Assembly: GCA_030323885.1 (NCBI GenBank)
Contig: CM059194.1
Span: 620,001-684,000 of the forward strand
Reading direction: 5' to 3'
DNA: 64,000 nucleotides
Source: Branchipolynoe longqiensis
Lineage: Eukaryota; Annelida; Polychaeta; Phyllodocida; Polynoidae
Part shown: one piece after another, positions 23,440 to 34,021 of the stretch
Position numbering within the stretch: position 1 is the first letter of the stretch
Layout: each line of letters begins with the position of its first letter
Notes under the pieces: model-generated
What the model was told of the DNA's origin: nothing
The model's database searches: none
The model's input: only the letters and a program-made list of their open reading frames with translations
Made by a program: the position numbers and the translations under genes

Positions 23440-26400
23440 CTGTAACATCAACACTACAAAGCCTAAACCCACCAACTGACCTCTCCACCCCACCTAGATG
23501 TGTAATACCAAGATAACTATTTGCACAGCCTAGAATTGTTATATCAACAGAACTAAGCCTAAACCCACAAACTGACCTATTCACACAACCTAGAATTGTA
23601 ATATCAAGCTGACTATTCACACAACCTAGACTTGTAATTTAAAGATGACTATTCACACAACCTAGAACTGTAATATCAAGATGACTATTCACACAACCTA
23701 GAATTGTAATATCAAGATGACTATTCGTACAACCTAGAAGTGTAATATCAAGATGACTATTCACACAACCTAGATGTTTAATATCAAGATGACTATTCAT
23801 ACAACCTAGAATTGTAATATCAAGATGACTATTCACACAACCTAGAACTGTAATATCAAGATGCCTATTCACACAATCTGGAATTGTAGTATCAAGATGG
23901 CTATTCGTACATCTAGAGGTGTAATATCAAGATGACTATTCACACAAACTAGAACTGTAATATCAAGATAACTATTCACACAACCTAGAATTGGAATATC
24001 AAGATGACTATTCACACAACGTAGAACTGTAATATCAAGATGACTATTCACACAACCTAGAATTGTAATATCAAGATGACTGTTCACCCAACCTAGAATT
24101 CTACTATCAAGATCACTATTCACACAACCTAGAATTGTAATATCAAGATGACTATTCACACAACCTAAAATTGTAATATCAAGATGACTATTCACACAAT
24201 CTAGAATTGTACCATCAAGATGACTATTCACACAACCTAAAATTGTAATATCAAGATGACTATTCACACAATCTAGAATTGTAATATCAAGATGACTATG
24301 CACACAACCTAGATGTTTAATATCAAGATGAATATTCATACAACCTAGAATTGTAATATCAAGATGACTATTCACACAACCTAGAATTGTAATATCAAGA
24401 TGACTATTCACACAACCTAGAACTGTAATATCAAGATGACTATTCACACAATCTAGAATTGTACTATCAAGATGACTATTCACACAACCTAAAATTGTAA
24501 TATCAAGATGACTATTCACACGATCTATAATTGTAATATCAAGATGACTATGCACACAACCTAGATGTTTAATATCAGTTGTTTGTTTGTTGTTGTTTTA
24601 CGTCCTAGAATTGTAATATCAAGATGACTATTCACACAACCTAGAATTGTAATATCAAGATGACTATTCACACAACCTAGAACTGTAATATCAAGATGAC
24701 TATTCACGCAATCTAGAATTGTACTATCAAGATGACTATTCATACAACCTAGAATTGTTATATCAAGATGACTATTAACACTACCTAGAATTGTAATATC
24801 AAGATGACTATTCACACAACCTAGAACTGTAATATCAAGATGACTATTCACACAACCTAGAATTGTAATATCAAGATGACTATTCACACAACCTAGAATT
24901 GCAATATCAAGATGACTATTCACACAACCTAGAACTGTAATATCAAGATGCCTATTCACACAATCTAGAATTGTAATATCAAGATGACTATTCATACATC
25001 TAGATGTGTAATATCAAGATGACTATTCACACAACCTAGAACTGTAATATCAAGAAGACTATTCAGACAACCTAGAATTGTAATATCAAGATGACTATTC
25101 ACACAACCTAGACTGTAATTTAAAGATGACTATTCACACAACCTAGAACTGTAATATCAAGATGCCTATTCACACAATCTAGAATTGTAATATCAAGATG
25201 ACTATTCATACATCTAGATGTGTAATATCAAGATGACTATTCACACAACCTAGAACTGTAATATCAAGAAGACTATTCAGACAACCTAGAATTGTAATAT
25301 CAAGATGACTATTCACACAACCTAGACTGTAATTTAAAGATGACTATTCACACAACCTAGAACTGTAATATCAAGATGACTATTCACACAACCTAGAATT
25401 GTAATATCAAGATGACTATTCGTACAACCTAGAAGTGTAATATCAAGATGACTATTCACACAACCTAGATGTTTAATATCAAGATGACTATTCAGACAAC
25501 CTAGAATTGTAATATCAAGATGACTATTCACACAACCTAGAACTGTAATATCAAGATGCCTATTCACACAATCTGGAATTGTAGTATCAAGATGACTATT
25601 CGTACATCTAGAGGTGTAATATCAAGATGACTATTCACACAAACTAGAACTGTAATATCAAGATGACTATTCACACAACCTAGAATTGTAATATCAAGAT
25701 GACTATTCACACAACCTAGAACTGTCATATCAAGATGACTATTCACACAACCTAGAATTGTAATATCAAGATGACTATTCACACAACCTAGAATTCTACT
25801 ATCAAGATGACTATTCACACAACCTAGAATTGTAATATCAAGATGACTATTCACACAACCTAAAATTGTACTATCAAGATGACTATTCACACAATCTAGA
25901 ATTGTAATATCAAGATGACTCTTCACACAACCTAAAATTGTAATATCAAGATGACTATTCACACAATCTAGAATTGTAATATGAAGATGACTATGGACAC
26001 AACCTAGATTTTTAATATCAAGATGACTATTCATACAACCTAGAATTGTAATATCAAGATGACTATTAACACAACCTAGAACTGTAATATCAAGATGACT
26101 ATTCACACAACCTAGACTGTAATTTAAAGATGACTATTCACACAACCTAGAATTGTAATATCAAGATGACTATTCACACAACCTAAAATTGTAATATCAA
26201 GATGACTATTCACACAATCTAGAATTGTACCATCAAGATGACTATTCACACAACCTAAAATTGTAATATCAAGATGACTATTCACACAATCTAGAATTGT
26301 AATATCAAGATGACTATGCACACAACCTAGATGTTTAATATCAAGATGACTATTCATACAACCTAGAATTGTAATATCAAGATGACTATTAACACAACCT

Positions 26401-26480
26401 AGAACTGTAATATCAAGATGACTATTCACACAACCTAGAATTGTAATATCTAGATGACTATTCACACAACCTAGAACTGT
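23440..26480. repeat. 36-bp minisatellite (ATCAAGATGACTATTCACAC), about 83 copies
   Basis: Units carry AATATCAAGATGACTATTCA and CACAACCTAGAATTGT. Long blocks recur at higher order; for example 24960-25130 and 25150-25330 are near-identical. The first (23440-23600) and last (26470-26525) parts return to AAAGCCTAAACCCACCAACTG of the 60-bp family, so all three arrays form one lineage. At 24575-24605 a short SINE-end sequence (TTGTTGTTGTTTTACGTCCT) interrupts one unit. Confidence 0.95.
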
Positions 26481-26631
26481 AATATCAACATATCAAAGCC
26501 TAAGCCCACCGACTGGCCTGTTCACACATGGTCAACATGTAAAGACTGGGGCCCTATATGACAAAGCTGTGTTGTCCTACAAAGCTACAGTCGCCTGCCA
26601 CCAGGGTGCGTGTCAATCAGGGCGGACAGGG

Positions 26632-27490
26632 TTAAAGTTGCAGTTTGATCACTTTTGAATTGTTATCTGATTTTTCAGATCACTATATTAGGTTGAATAT
26701 TATAACCTACTATTCATTAGTCTACAATAACTTTAATGACAAAAATGGCAACTTTGGACCACTTTGAACTGAAAGAACCCAAAATAATTTAAACAAGCTT
26801 TCCAAAACTCCCCTCCCTCGGACCCAGATTCCCATCTCACAATGATGACATGACGTTGGCTGACCTACTAATCCTAGAACCTGACTAAGCTACATGGTAT
26901 TTATAATGAGGGCAAGGCTAATTAAGGGCATGAGATTGACCTAATCGGTTACTGGTGTCCCTGCTTAATGGCTTTCTCAAAGTAGGTGGACAAGGTGATG
27001 GTATCATAAATTCACTGATCATTCTTTCTATTGTTTGTTGTTTTATGTCCTAGCAACATCTAAGGTCATATCAGGACGGGTACTGACTTGCGACAGTGTG
27101 CACTCATGGTGACTTTATAGTGCTGCCCGACTGGGAGACTGCCACCAGCAGGATGACCTGATATCCCACTCAGTCACATTATCCTGACACTGAGCCAACC
27201 AGTCCTTGCCCTATCCTAACAATACCGAGCACCAGGCTTGGAAGTGACAAGTATCAATTTTATAGTCATTGGTTTGACTCGACCAGGGTTCGAACCCATG
27301 ATCCCATGGGTTCGGATCCCCCAAAACAGGAGACAGACACTCAACTCATTCGGCCACCCTGTCTGGTCTTATTCTTTCTATGAAGTCCCAAGTTAGAGCA
27401 CCGGTATCTAAATTGTGGATATTCAGGTCAAATGTAGGTATGTGTTTTGGTTTTGACAAAATTATGTTTCATCGGGCCATGCAACCTTAA
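26632..27490. mobile_element. MITE family 2, copy with nested SINE
   Basis: The left end is TTAAAGTTGCAGTTTGATCA and the right end ATCGGGCCATGCAACCTTAA. The inner sequence resembles the 10443-10784 copy. The SINE at 27032-27370 is inserted inside it. Bases 26526-26631 are unique. Confidence 0.7.
27032..27370 (-). mobile_element. tRNA-derived SINE, full length, 11-bp target duplication
   Basis: ATTCTTTCTAT flanks both sides (27021-27031 and 27371-27381). On the - strand it runs from a tRNA-like head (GGCCGAATGAGTTGAGTGTC) and a B box (GGTTCGAACCC in the GACCAGGGTTCGAACCCATG segment) through a conserved body to TAGGACATAAAACAACAAAC at the tail. The B box and A-box-like part indicate a pol III promoter. 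Confidence 0.9.
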
Positions 27491-27864
27491 TCAGAGGACT
27501 CACTCCTGCGCACATTTGCGTTGGGGTTTACCTCCTAGTAAGATATAAGGTCATACATGGACGAAATTTGATTGGGAAACTACAACTTGGAACATATTGA
27601 AGATGCTCATGAATTCTTTTTCAAAATGTTGTCAGATTAAGAATCAAATCGATCTGCCCATCGTGGTCACTTTAAAGAAAAATGGTGGCCCCTGAGTTTG
27701 GTGACAATATTCACAGAAGCCTGCCACACGTACAGCAGCCCTGATACCGCACCCTCCCAGCACAACACAGGGGAATGTCCGTATCGTGGAAGCCGTTAAT
27801 CCACACCCATGTCCAAATGCCTGTTTACAGACGGAGCTGAAGCAAATACTCAACAAATACCACC
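27491..27864. other. Unique intergenic sequence with SINE-like scraps
   Basis: AGATATAAGGTCATACATGG near 27541 resembles the SINE tail. Nothing else could be recognised. Short frames here have no domain content. Confidence 0.4.
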
Positions 27865-28170
27865 CAGGCCGCTTTCAGGGTACACCTCAGAGTCAACTCT
27901 TGAGACGGCTCCGCAACAGGTTTTTTTGGGCAATTTCCATTCAGGATGCGCCTCGGAATTGACTCCAAGAAGTCATGCTATTAAGGTAGGAGGCAAAAAC
28001 GCCTCCAAAATAGATGTCGGTTTCAGTAGCTTCAGCCAATCACAGCTGTTCTTTCAATTGCAAATGGCTGTACCCTATGGAGGCAGCCAGTTTCGAGGCA
28101 CATGACAGCTAAACTCGTTCAGACTAGCACGTCTGGAATTTCTCTGAGGCGCCCCCTGAATGCGGCCCTG
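27865..28170. mobile_element. MITE family 1, copy without amplification
   Basis: The ends are CCAGGCCGCTTTCAGGGTAC and CTGAATGCGGCCCTGG. The inside has TTTCAGTAGCTTCAGCCAAT and CAATTGCAAATGGCTG, matching the other two copies. Only about two TTCAGG-type units are present instead of six. Confidence 0.8.
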
Positions 28171-28250
28171 GCGTCTGGTGCTCATTTACTTCTCAGCAAA
28201 ATATCTAAATCAGCAATCCTCCCCGGACCTCTGGTGGTCTATTAAGAAAC

Positions 28251-28433
28251 TACAGTAAAGCTTCTCTAACCGACCACCTCCATAGATCGACCACTCCCAT
28301 ATATCGATCACTTTATTTGGGTCCCAAATAATACCATTGTAATGATAAAAAAACTCCCTAAGCCGACCACCTCCCTAAATGGTCCATTTAAATTCGGTCC
28401 CTTCGTCGGTTGATTTAGAGAGGTTTTACTGTA
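28251..28433. mobile_element. pogo/Tigger-like MITE
   Basis: The ends are inverted: TACAGTAAAGCTTCTCTAAC against TTAGAGAGGTTTTACTGTA. The CAGTAAAACCTCTCTAA-type end with a TA border is typical of pogo-group Tc1/mariner elements. Inside, CCGACCACCTCC occurs as inner repeats. A second copy is at 42620-42803. Confidence 0.85.
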
Positions 28434-28599
28434 CATAGAATTTCCAAGGGGCGTTACTGCAATAAATGATGACAAAAAGGTGCTTACAATCCATATCTAT
28501 ATTTTATTTACACACTGTAGATTTGCTCCTAACAATGCTTGGTATTTTGCCGAGTCACATGAATGACTGATTCCGACTACAGGGGACGACAATATTTAC

Positions 28600-29075
28600 A
28601 CACGGAGTTGTATGGACCACTAACCAATGAGCACGAAGCAGGGTCACGTCACACAGAGTTGTATGGACCACTAACCAATGAGCACAGAGCAGGGTCACGT
28701 CACACAGAGTTGTATGGACCACTAACCAATGAGCACAGACACACGTGAGGATCCCAACATGAGCCGGCAGGGTCACGTCACACAGAGTTGTATGGACCAC
28801 TAACCAATGAGCACAGAGCAGGGTCACGTCACACAGAGGTTATGGACCACTAACCAATGAGCACAAAGCAGGGTCACGTCACACAGAGTTGTATGGACCC
28901 ATACTAAACACAATGAGGCAGACACGAGCACCATGGGGTCACGTCACACAGGAGACTGTTAGTGGAACCACTAACCAATGAGCACAAAGCAGCAGAGATG
29001 CACTCGATCACACAGAAGTTTGTATGGACCACTAACCAATGAGCACAAAGCAGGGTCGCATCACACAGAGTGGTA
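28600..29075. repeat. 50-bp minisatellite, about 9 copies
   Basis: Units carry CACACAGAGTTGTATGGACC, ACTAACCAATGAGCACAGAG and CAGGGTCACGT. One unit has an inserted segment near 28745, and units from 28890 to 29040 have many small insertions, possibly sequencing noise. Confidence 0.9.
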
Positions 29076-30430
29076 CACAGGGGTGTAGAGTGGTACACAG
29101 GGGTGTAGAGTGGTACACAGGGGTGTAGAGTGGTACACAGGGGTGTAGAGTGGTACACAGGGGTGTAGAGTGGTACACAGGGGTGTAGAGTGGTACACAG
29201 GGGTGCTAGAGTTGTGCAGCAGTGGTGTAAAGTGGTAACACAGGGTGTGTAGAGTGGTACACAGGGGTGTACAGTGGTACACAGGGGTGTAGAGTGGTAC
29301 ACAGGGGTGTAGAGTGGTACACAGAGGTGTAGAGTGGTACACAGGGGTGTAGAGTGGTACACAGGGGTGTAGAGTGGTACACAGGGGTGTAGAGTGGTAC
29401 ACAGGGGTGTAGAGTGGTACACAGGGGTGTAGAGTGGTACACAGGGGTGTAGAGTGGTACACAGGGGTGTAGAGTGGTACACAGGGGTGTAGAGTGGTAC
29501 ACAGGGGTGTAGAGTGGTACACAGGGGTGTAGAGTGGTACACAGGGGTGTAGAGTGGTACACAGGGGTGTACAGTGGTTCAGAGTTGTGCAGACAGTTGT
29601 AGAGTGGTACACATGGGTGTAGAGTGGTACACAGGGGTGTAGAGTGGTACACAGGGGTGTAGAGTGGTACACAGGGGTGTAGAGTGGTACACAGAGGTGT
29701 AGAGTGGTACACAGGGGTGTAGAGTGGTACACAGGGGTGTAGAGTGGTACACAGGGGTGTAGAGTGGTACACAGGGGTGTAGAGTGGTACACAGGGATGT
29801 AGAGTGGTACACAGGGGTGTAAAGTGGTACACAGGGGTGTAGAGTGGTACACAGGGGTGTAGAGTGGTACACAGGGGTGTTGAGTGGTTCAGACTTGTGC
29901 AGACTGTTGTAGAGTGGTACACAGGGGTGTAGAGTGGTACACAGGGGTGTAAAGTGGTACACAGGGGTGTAGAGTGGTACACAGGGGTGTAGAGTGGTAC
30001 ACAGGGGTGTAGAGTGGTACACAGGGGTGTAGAGTGGTACACAGGGGTGTAGAGTGGTACACAGGGTGTACATGTTCAGAGTTGTGCAGACAGTTGTAGA
30101 GTGGTACACATGGGTGTACAGTGGTACACAGGGGTGTAGAGTGGTACACAGGGGTGTAGAGTGGTACACAGGGGTGTAGAGTGGTACACAGGGGTGTAGA
30201 GTGGTACACAGGGGTGTAGAGTGGTACACAGGGGTGTAGAGTGGTACACGGGTGTAGAGTGGTACACAGGGGTGTAGAGTGGTACACAGGGGTGTAGAGT
30301 GGTACACAGGGGTGTAGAGTGGTACACAGGGGTGTAGAGTGGTACACAGGGGTGTAGAGTGGTACACAGAGGTGTAGAGTGGTACACAGGGGTGTTGAGT
30401 GGTTCAGACTTGTGCAGACTGTTGTAGAGT
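29076..30430. repeat. 20-bp minisatellite, about 66 copies
   Basis: The unit is GTGGTACACAGGGGTGTAGA. It is highly homogeneous except for recurring variant junctions (GTTCAGAGTTGTGCAGACAG or GTTCAGACTTGTGCAGACTG) near 29577, 29888, 30070 and 30402, which mark a higher-order structure. Frames on the - strand are repeat translations. Confidence 0.97.
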
Positions 30431-30664
30431 GGAGAAGGCATCACGTGACACCTGTGACCACACAGTTATACCTCACCCTGATCACACCAACCCTGCAGCA
30501 GACTCAGGTCAACCCCTTCAAATAATAACAGCAAAACAGCAATTGGCAGAAGTGCAAAACACACTAACCGAACATCTTATATAGCTACAATAAATAACGG
30601 CCTCCTATCACTCTGTACTCAGTATGAATAACAAGCACACAAACTAAGGCAGTCAGTTCCCTGC
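30431..30664. other. Unique intergenic sequence
   Basis: No feature recognised between the 20-bp and 18-bp arrays. Confidence 0.4.
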
Positions 30665-31670
30665 ATGGTCACCCAATGGTACAGTGTCACCCAATGGTAC
30701 AGTGTCACCCAATGGTGCAGTGTCACCCAATGGTGCAGGGTCACCCAATGGTACAGTGTCACCCAATGGTACAGTGTCAACCAATGGTAGTGTCACCCAA
30801 TGGTACAGTGTCACCCAATGGTACAGTGTCAACCAATGGTGCAGTGTCATCCAATGGTAGTGGCACCCAATGGTAAAGTGCCACCCAATGGTACAGTGTC
30901 AACCAATGGTACAGTGTCACCCAATGGTGCAGTGACAACCAATGGTACAGTGTCACAATGGTACAGGGTCACCCAATAGTACAGTGTCACCCAATGATGC
31001 AGTGTCACCCAATAGTGCAGGGTCACCCAATGGTACAGTGTCACCCAATGATAGTGTCACCCAATGATGCAATTTCACCCAATAGTGCAGTGTCACCCAA
31101 TGGTAGTGTCACCCAATGGTACAGTGTCACCCAATGGTAGTGTCACCCAATGGTACAGTGTCATCCAATGGTAGTGTCAACCAATGGTACAGTGTCAACC
31201 AATGGTACAGTGTCAACCAATGGTACCGTGTCACCCAATGGTACCGTGTCACCCAATGGTGCAGTATCACCCAATGGTGCAGTGTCACCCAATGGTAGTG
31301 TCACCCAATGGTACATTGTCAACCAATGGTACAGTGTCACCCAATGGTACAGTGTCACCCAATGGCAGTGTCACCCAATGGTACAGTGTCACCCAATAGT
31401 ACAGTGTCACCCAATGGTGTAGTGTCATCCAATGGTACAGTGTCACCCAATGGTAGTGTCACCCGATGGTACAGTCACCCAATGGTACAGTGTCACCCAA
31501 TGGTAGTGTCACCCAATGGTACAGTGTCACCCAATGGTACAGTGTCAACCAATGGTAGTGTCAACCAATGGTAGTGTAAACCAATGGTACAGTGTCAACC
31601 AATGGTCCAGGATCACCCAATTGTATAGGGTCATCGAATGGTACAGTGTCACAATGGTACAGTGTCATAC
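30665..31670. repeat. 18-bp minisatellite, about 57 copies
   Basis: The unit is ACCCAATGGTACAGTGTC, with shorter 15-bp forms lacking ACA (ACCCAATGGTAGTGTC). Point variants are spread throughout. Confidence 0.95.
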
Positions 31671-32779
31671 ATTATATTTTTCTGTCATTTAATTAAATAT
31701 TAAATAACGTGAACAAAACATTTAAATAATTTCTAACATAAAAAAGGCAAATCTGTAATTTGGTGTCATTGTCATAGTGTTGTTTGGTAGCTGCACTTTA
31801 TTTCATGGGACATATTTATGTTCGGACATCACATCTATGAAACCTCAGGGCAGGGTTGGTCACTTTCCTGGCTACCCACCTCGATCATAAGCCACCACCA
31901 CAGGCAGCGCTAACTGTAAAGATATCGCGTACATGAAAAATCCCACCTGGTCAGGCTGTATGTGAGAAACCACGGGGCAACGCAACGCCCGAGCAGTGTG
32001 ACAGAGACAGAGGATGCAACAATAACACATCGGCACCACATACAAGGTCCACGCGACACAACTGTCTACAGGGCTTAAAGCGCTCCCTGCCAGAACTTAC
32101 AGAGTGGACGAATCAGTGCCAGCTGATGCTGACATACAGGTTGAGGTTAGCGGATGTTGGTGTAGCCCAAAGACACACTAATCACAAAGAATGACAAACA
32201 GAAGCAACGTGCCGACACACATTCTCAGGCATTAGCATGGACATCAAATAAAATAACTGTTAAAATTTATGTTTGTCAGGCCTCACTTACAGGGCGTCAC
32301 AATGACGTTAAGTAGGCATTCGAAATAACTCAGGTCATGTGACAAGGTTACAGCGAATATCTGTGAGGTCAGTCCAGAAACTGCCACATCCGCACGAAAT
32401 GTTGACCAGGGCTAGTATTGATTTACTGAATCCTGACGAAAGAGTTTGAACAGTAACGCTAAATTCAATACAAATATTGCTATATCATTGTGCACTGCTG
32501 ACCACTCTTCGCACTGCCCGACTGACTGGACTATGGATATATCAGAACTACACCTATATATAAACACATCAATGTAAACCACATACAGCTGCGCAAATAT
32601 AGATAGAATATATACATATGAATGTGGACCGGTTACAAAAGTGACGCTGACTTGTTGACGCCTGTTCCCAGCGCACGGCGGCTGACTGATGCTGGCCGGG
32701 GTTGGGTGGCGCAATGAAGATGAGGGGATGAGGTGATGAGGACACTATTGCCCGGGGCTCATGTCAGTGTGAACACAGT
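31671..32779. other. Unique intergenic sequence, possible distal 3' UTR of TBC1D20
   Basis: No coding signal. On the - strand an AATAAA hexamer lies at 31802-31797, about 2 kb behind the TBC1D20 stop. It could be a polyadenylation signal, but no other evidence supports it. Confidence 0.3.
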
Positions 32780-33825
32780 GGGTAGAAGCCACTACCGAAA
32801 GGAGCTCATGTCGATGCGAATGTAGCAGGTAGAAGCCAGTAACGCCATGTGTTCATGTCGATGTGAATGTAGCGGGTAGAAGCCGCTACCACCATGTACT
32901 CATGTCAATGTGAATGTAGCGGGCAGAAGCCACTACCACCTTGTGTTCATGTCGATGTGAATGTAGCGGGTAGAAGCCACTACCGCCATGTGTTCATGTC
33001 AATGTGGATGTATTGGGTAGAAGCCACTACCGAAAGGAGCTCATGTAGATGTGAATGTAGCGGGTTGAAGCCACTACCGCCATGTGTTCATGTTGATGTG
33101 AATGTAGTGGGTAGAAGCCGCTACTGCCATGTACTTATGTCGATGTGAATGTAGTGGGTAGAAGCCACTACCGCCATGTGTTCATGTCAAAGTGAATGTA
33201 GCGGGTAGAAGCCACAACCACAATGTACTCATGTCGATGTGAATGTAGCGGGTAGAAGCCACTACCGAAAGGAGCTCATGTAGATGTGAATGTAGCGGGT
33301 AGAAGCCACTACCACCATCTGTTCATGTCGATGTGAATGTAGTGGGTAGAAGCCACTACCACCATGTACTTATGTCGATGTGAATGTAATGGGTAGAAGC
33401 CACTAGCGCCATGTGTTCATGTCGAAGTGAATGTAGTGGGTAGAAGCCACTACTGCCATGTGTTCATGTCGATGTGAATGTAGTGGGTAGAAGCCACTAC
33501 TGCCATGTACTTATGTCGATGTGAATGTAGTGGGTAGAAGCCACTACTGCCATGTACTCATGTCGATGTGAATGTACCAAGTAGAAGCTACTACCACCAT
33601 GTGCTCATTTCGATGTGAATGTAGCGGGTAGCAGCCACTACCACTAGGTCTTCATGTCCATGTGAATGTAGCGGGTAGAAGCCACTACCACCATCTACTC
33701 ATGTCAATGTGAATGTAGCGGGTAGAAGCCACGACCACCAGGTGTTCATGCCAATGTGAATGTAGCGGGTAGAAGGCACTACCACCATGTTTCCATGTCG
33801 ATGTGAATGTAGCGGGTAGAAACTG
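32780..33825. repeat. 47-bp minisatellite seeded by the TBC1D20 stop codon
   Basis: About 22 units carry CTCATGTCGATGTGAATGTA and GCGGGTAGAAGCCACTACCG on the + strand. The last TBC1D20 exon has AGGAGCTCATGTCGGTGTGA and CTACCGCCAG at the same relative places, and some units keep AGGAGCTCATGTCGATG. The unit therefore comes from the final coding bases including the stop (CTA on +, TAG on -). Confidence 0.93.
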
Positions 33826-34021
33826 CTACCGCCAGGGCCAGGAGCTCATGTCGGTGTGAGTGCGCAGTAAGTAGAAGGCGGCTGAGCTGAGGGCGGCTGT
33901 CAGCGTCCACAGCCCGACCTGCAGCAAGAAGCCGCCGAATCGCCCTGATCGCCCTGATCGCCGCGTCCGGATCGCTGCCATACTGCGCCGTTCCTGCAGG
34001 AGGTTTGCACACTCTGCAGCA
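33826..34021 (-). CDS. TBC1D20: TBC1D20 exon 9 (membrane anchor and stop)
   Basis: The frame carried from exon 8 gives AAECANLLQERRSMAAI, a basic linker, then FGGFLLQVGLWTLTAALSSA and AFYLLRTHTD, ending SSWPWR and TAG. The hydrophobic run of about 25 residues matches the family's C-terminal anchor in place, not in letters. The acceptor is TGACCCGCAG. An open frame in another phase over the same bases is a shadow. Confidence 0.85.

Noticed and set aside
28904..30444. Proline-rich - strand frames (CTTLHPCVPLYTPVYHS)
   Set aside because: Pure translation of the 20-bp array.
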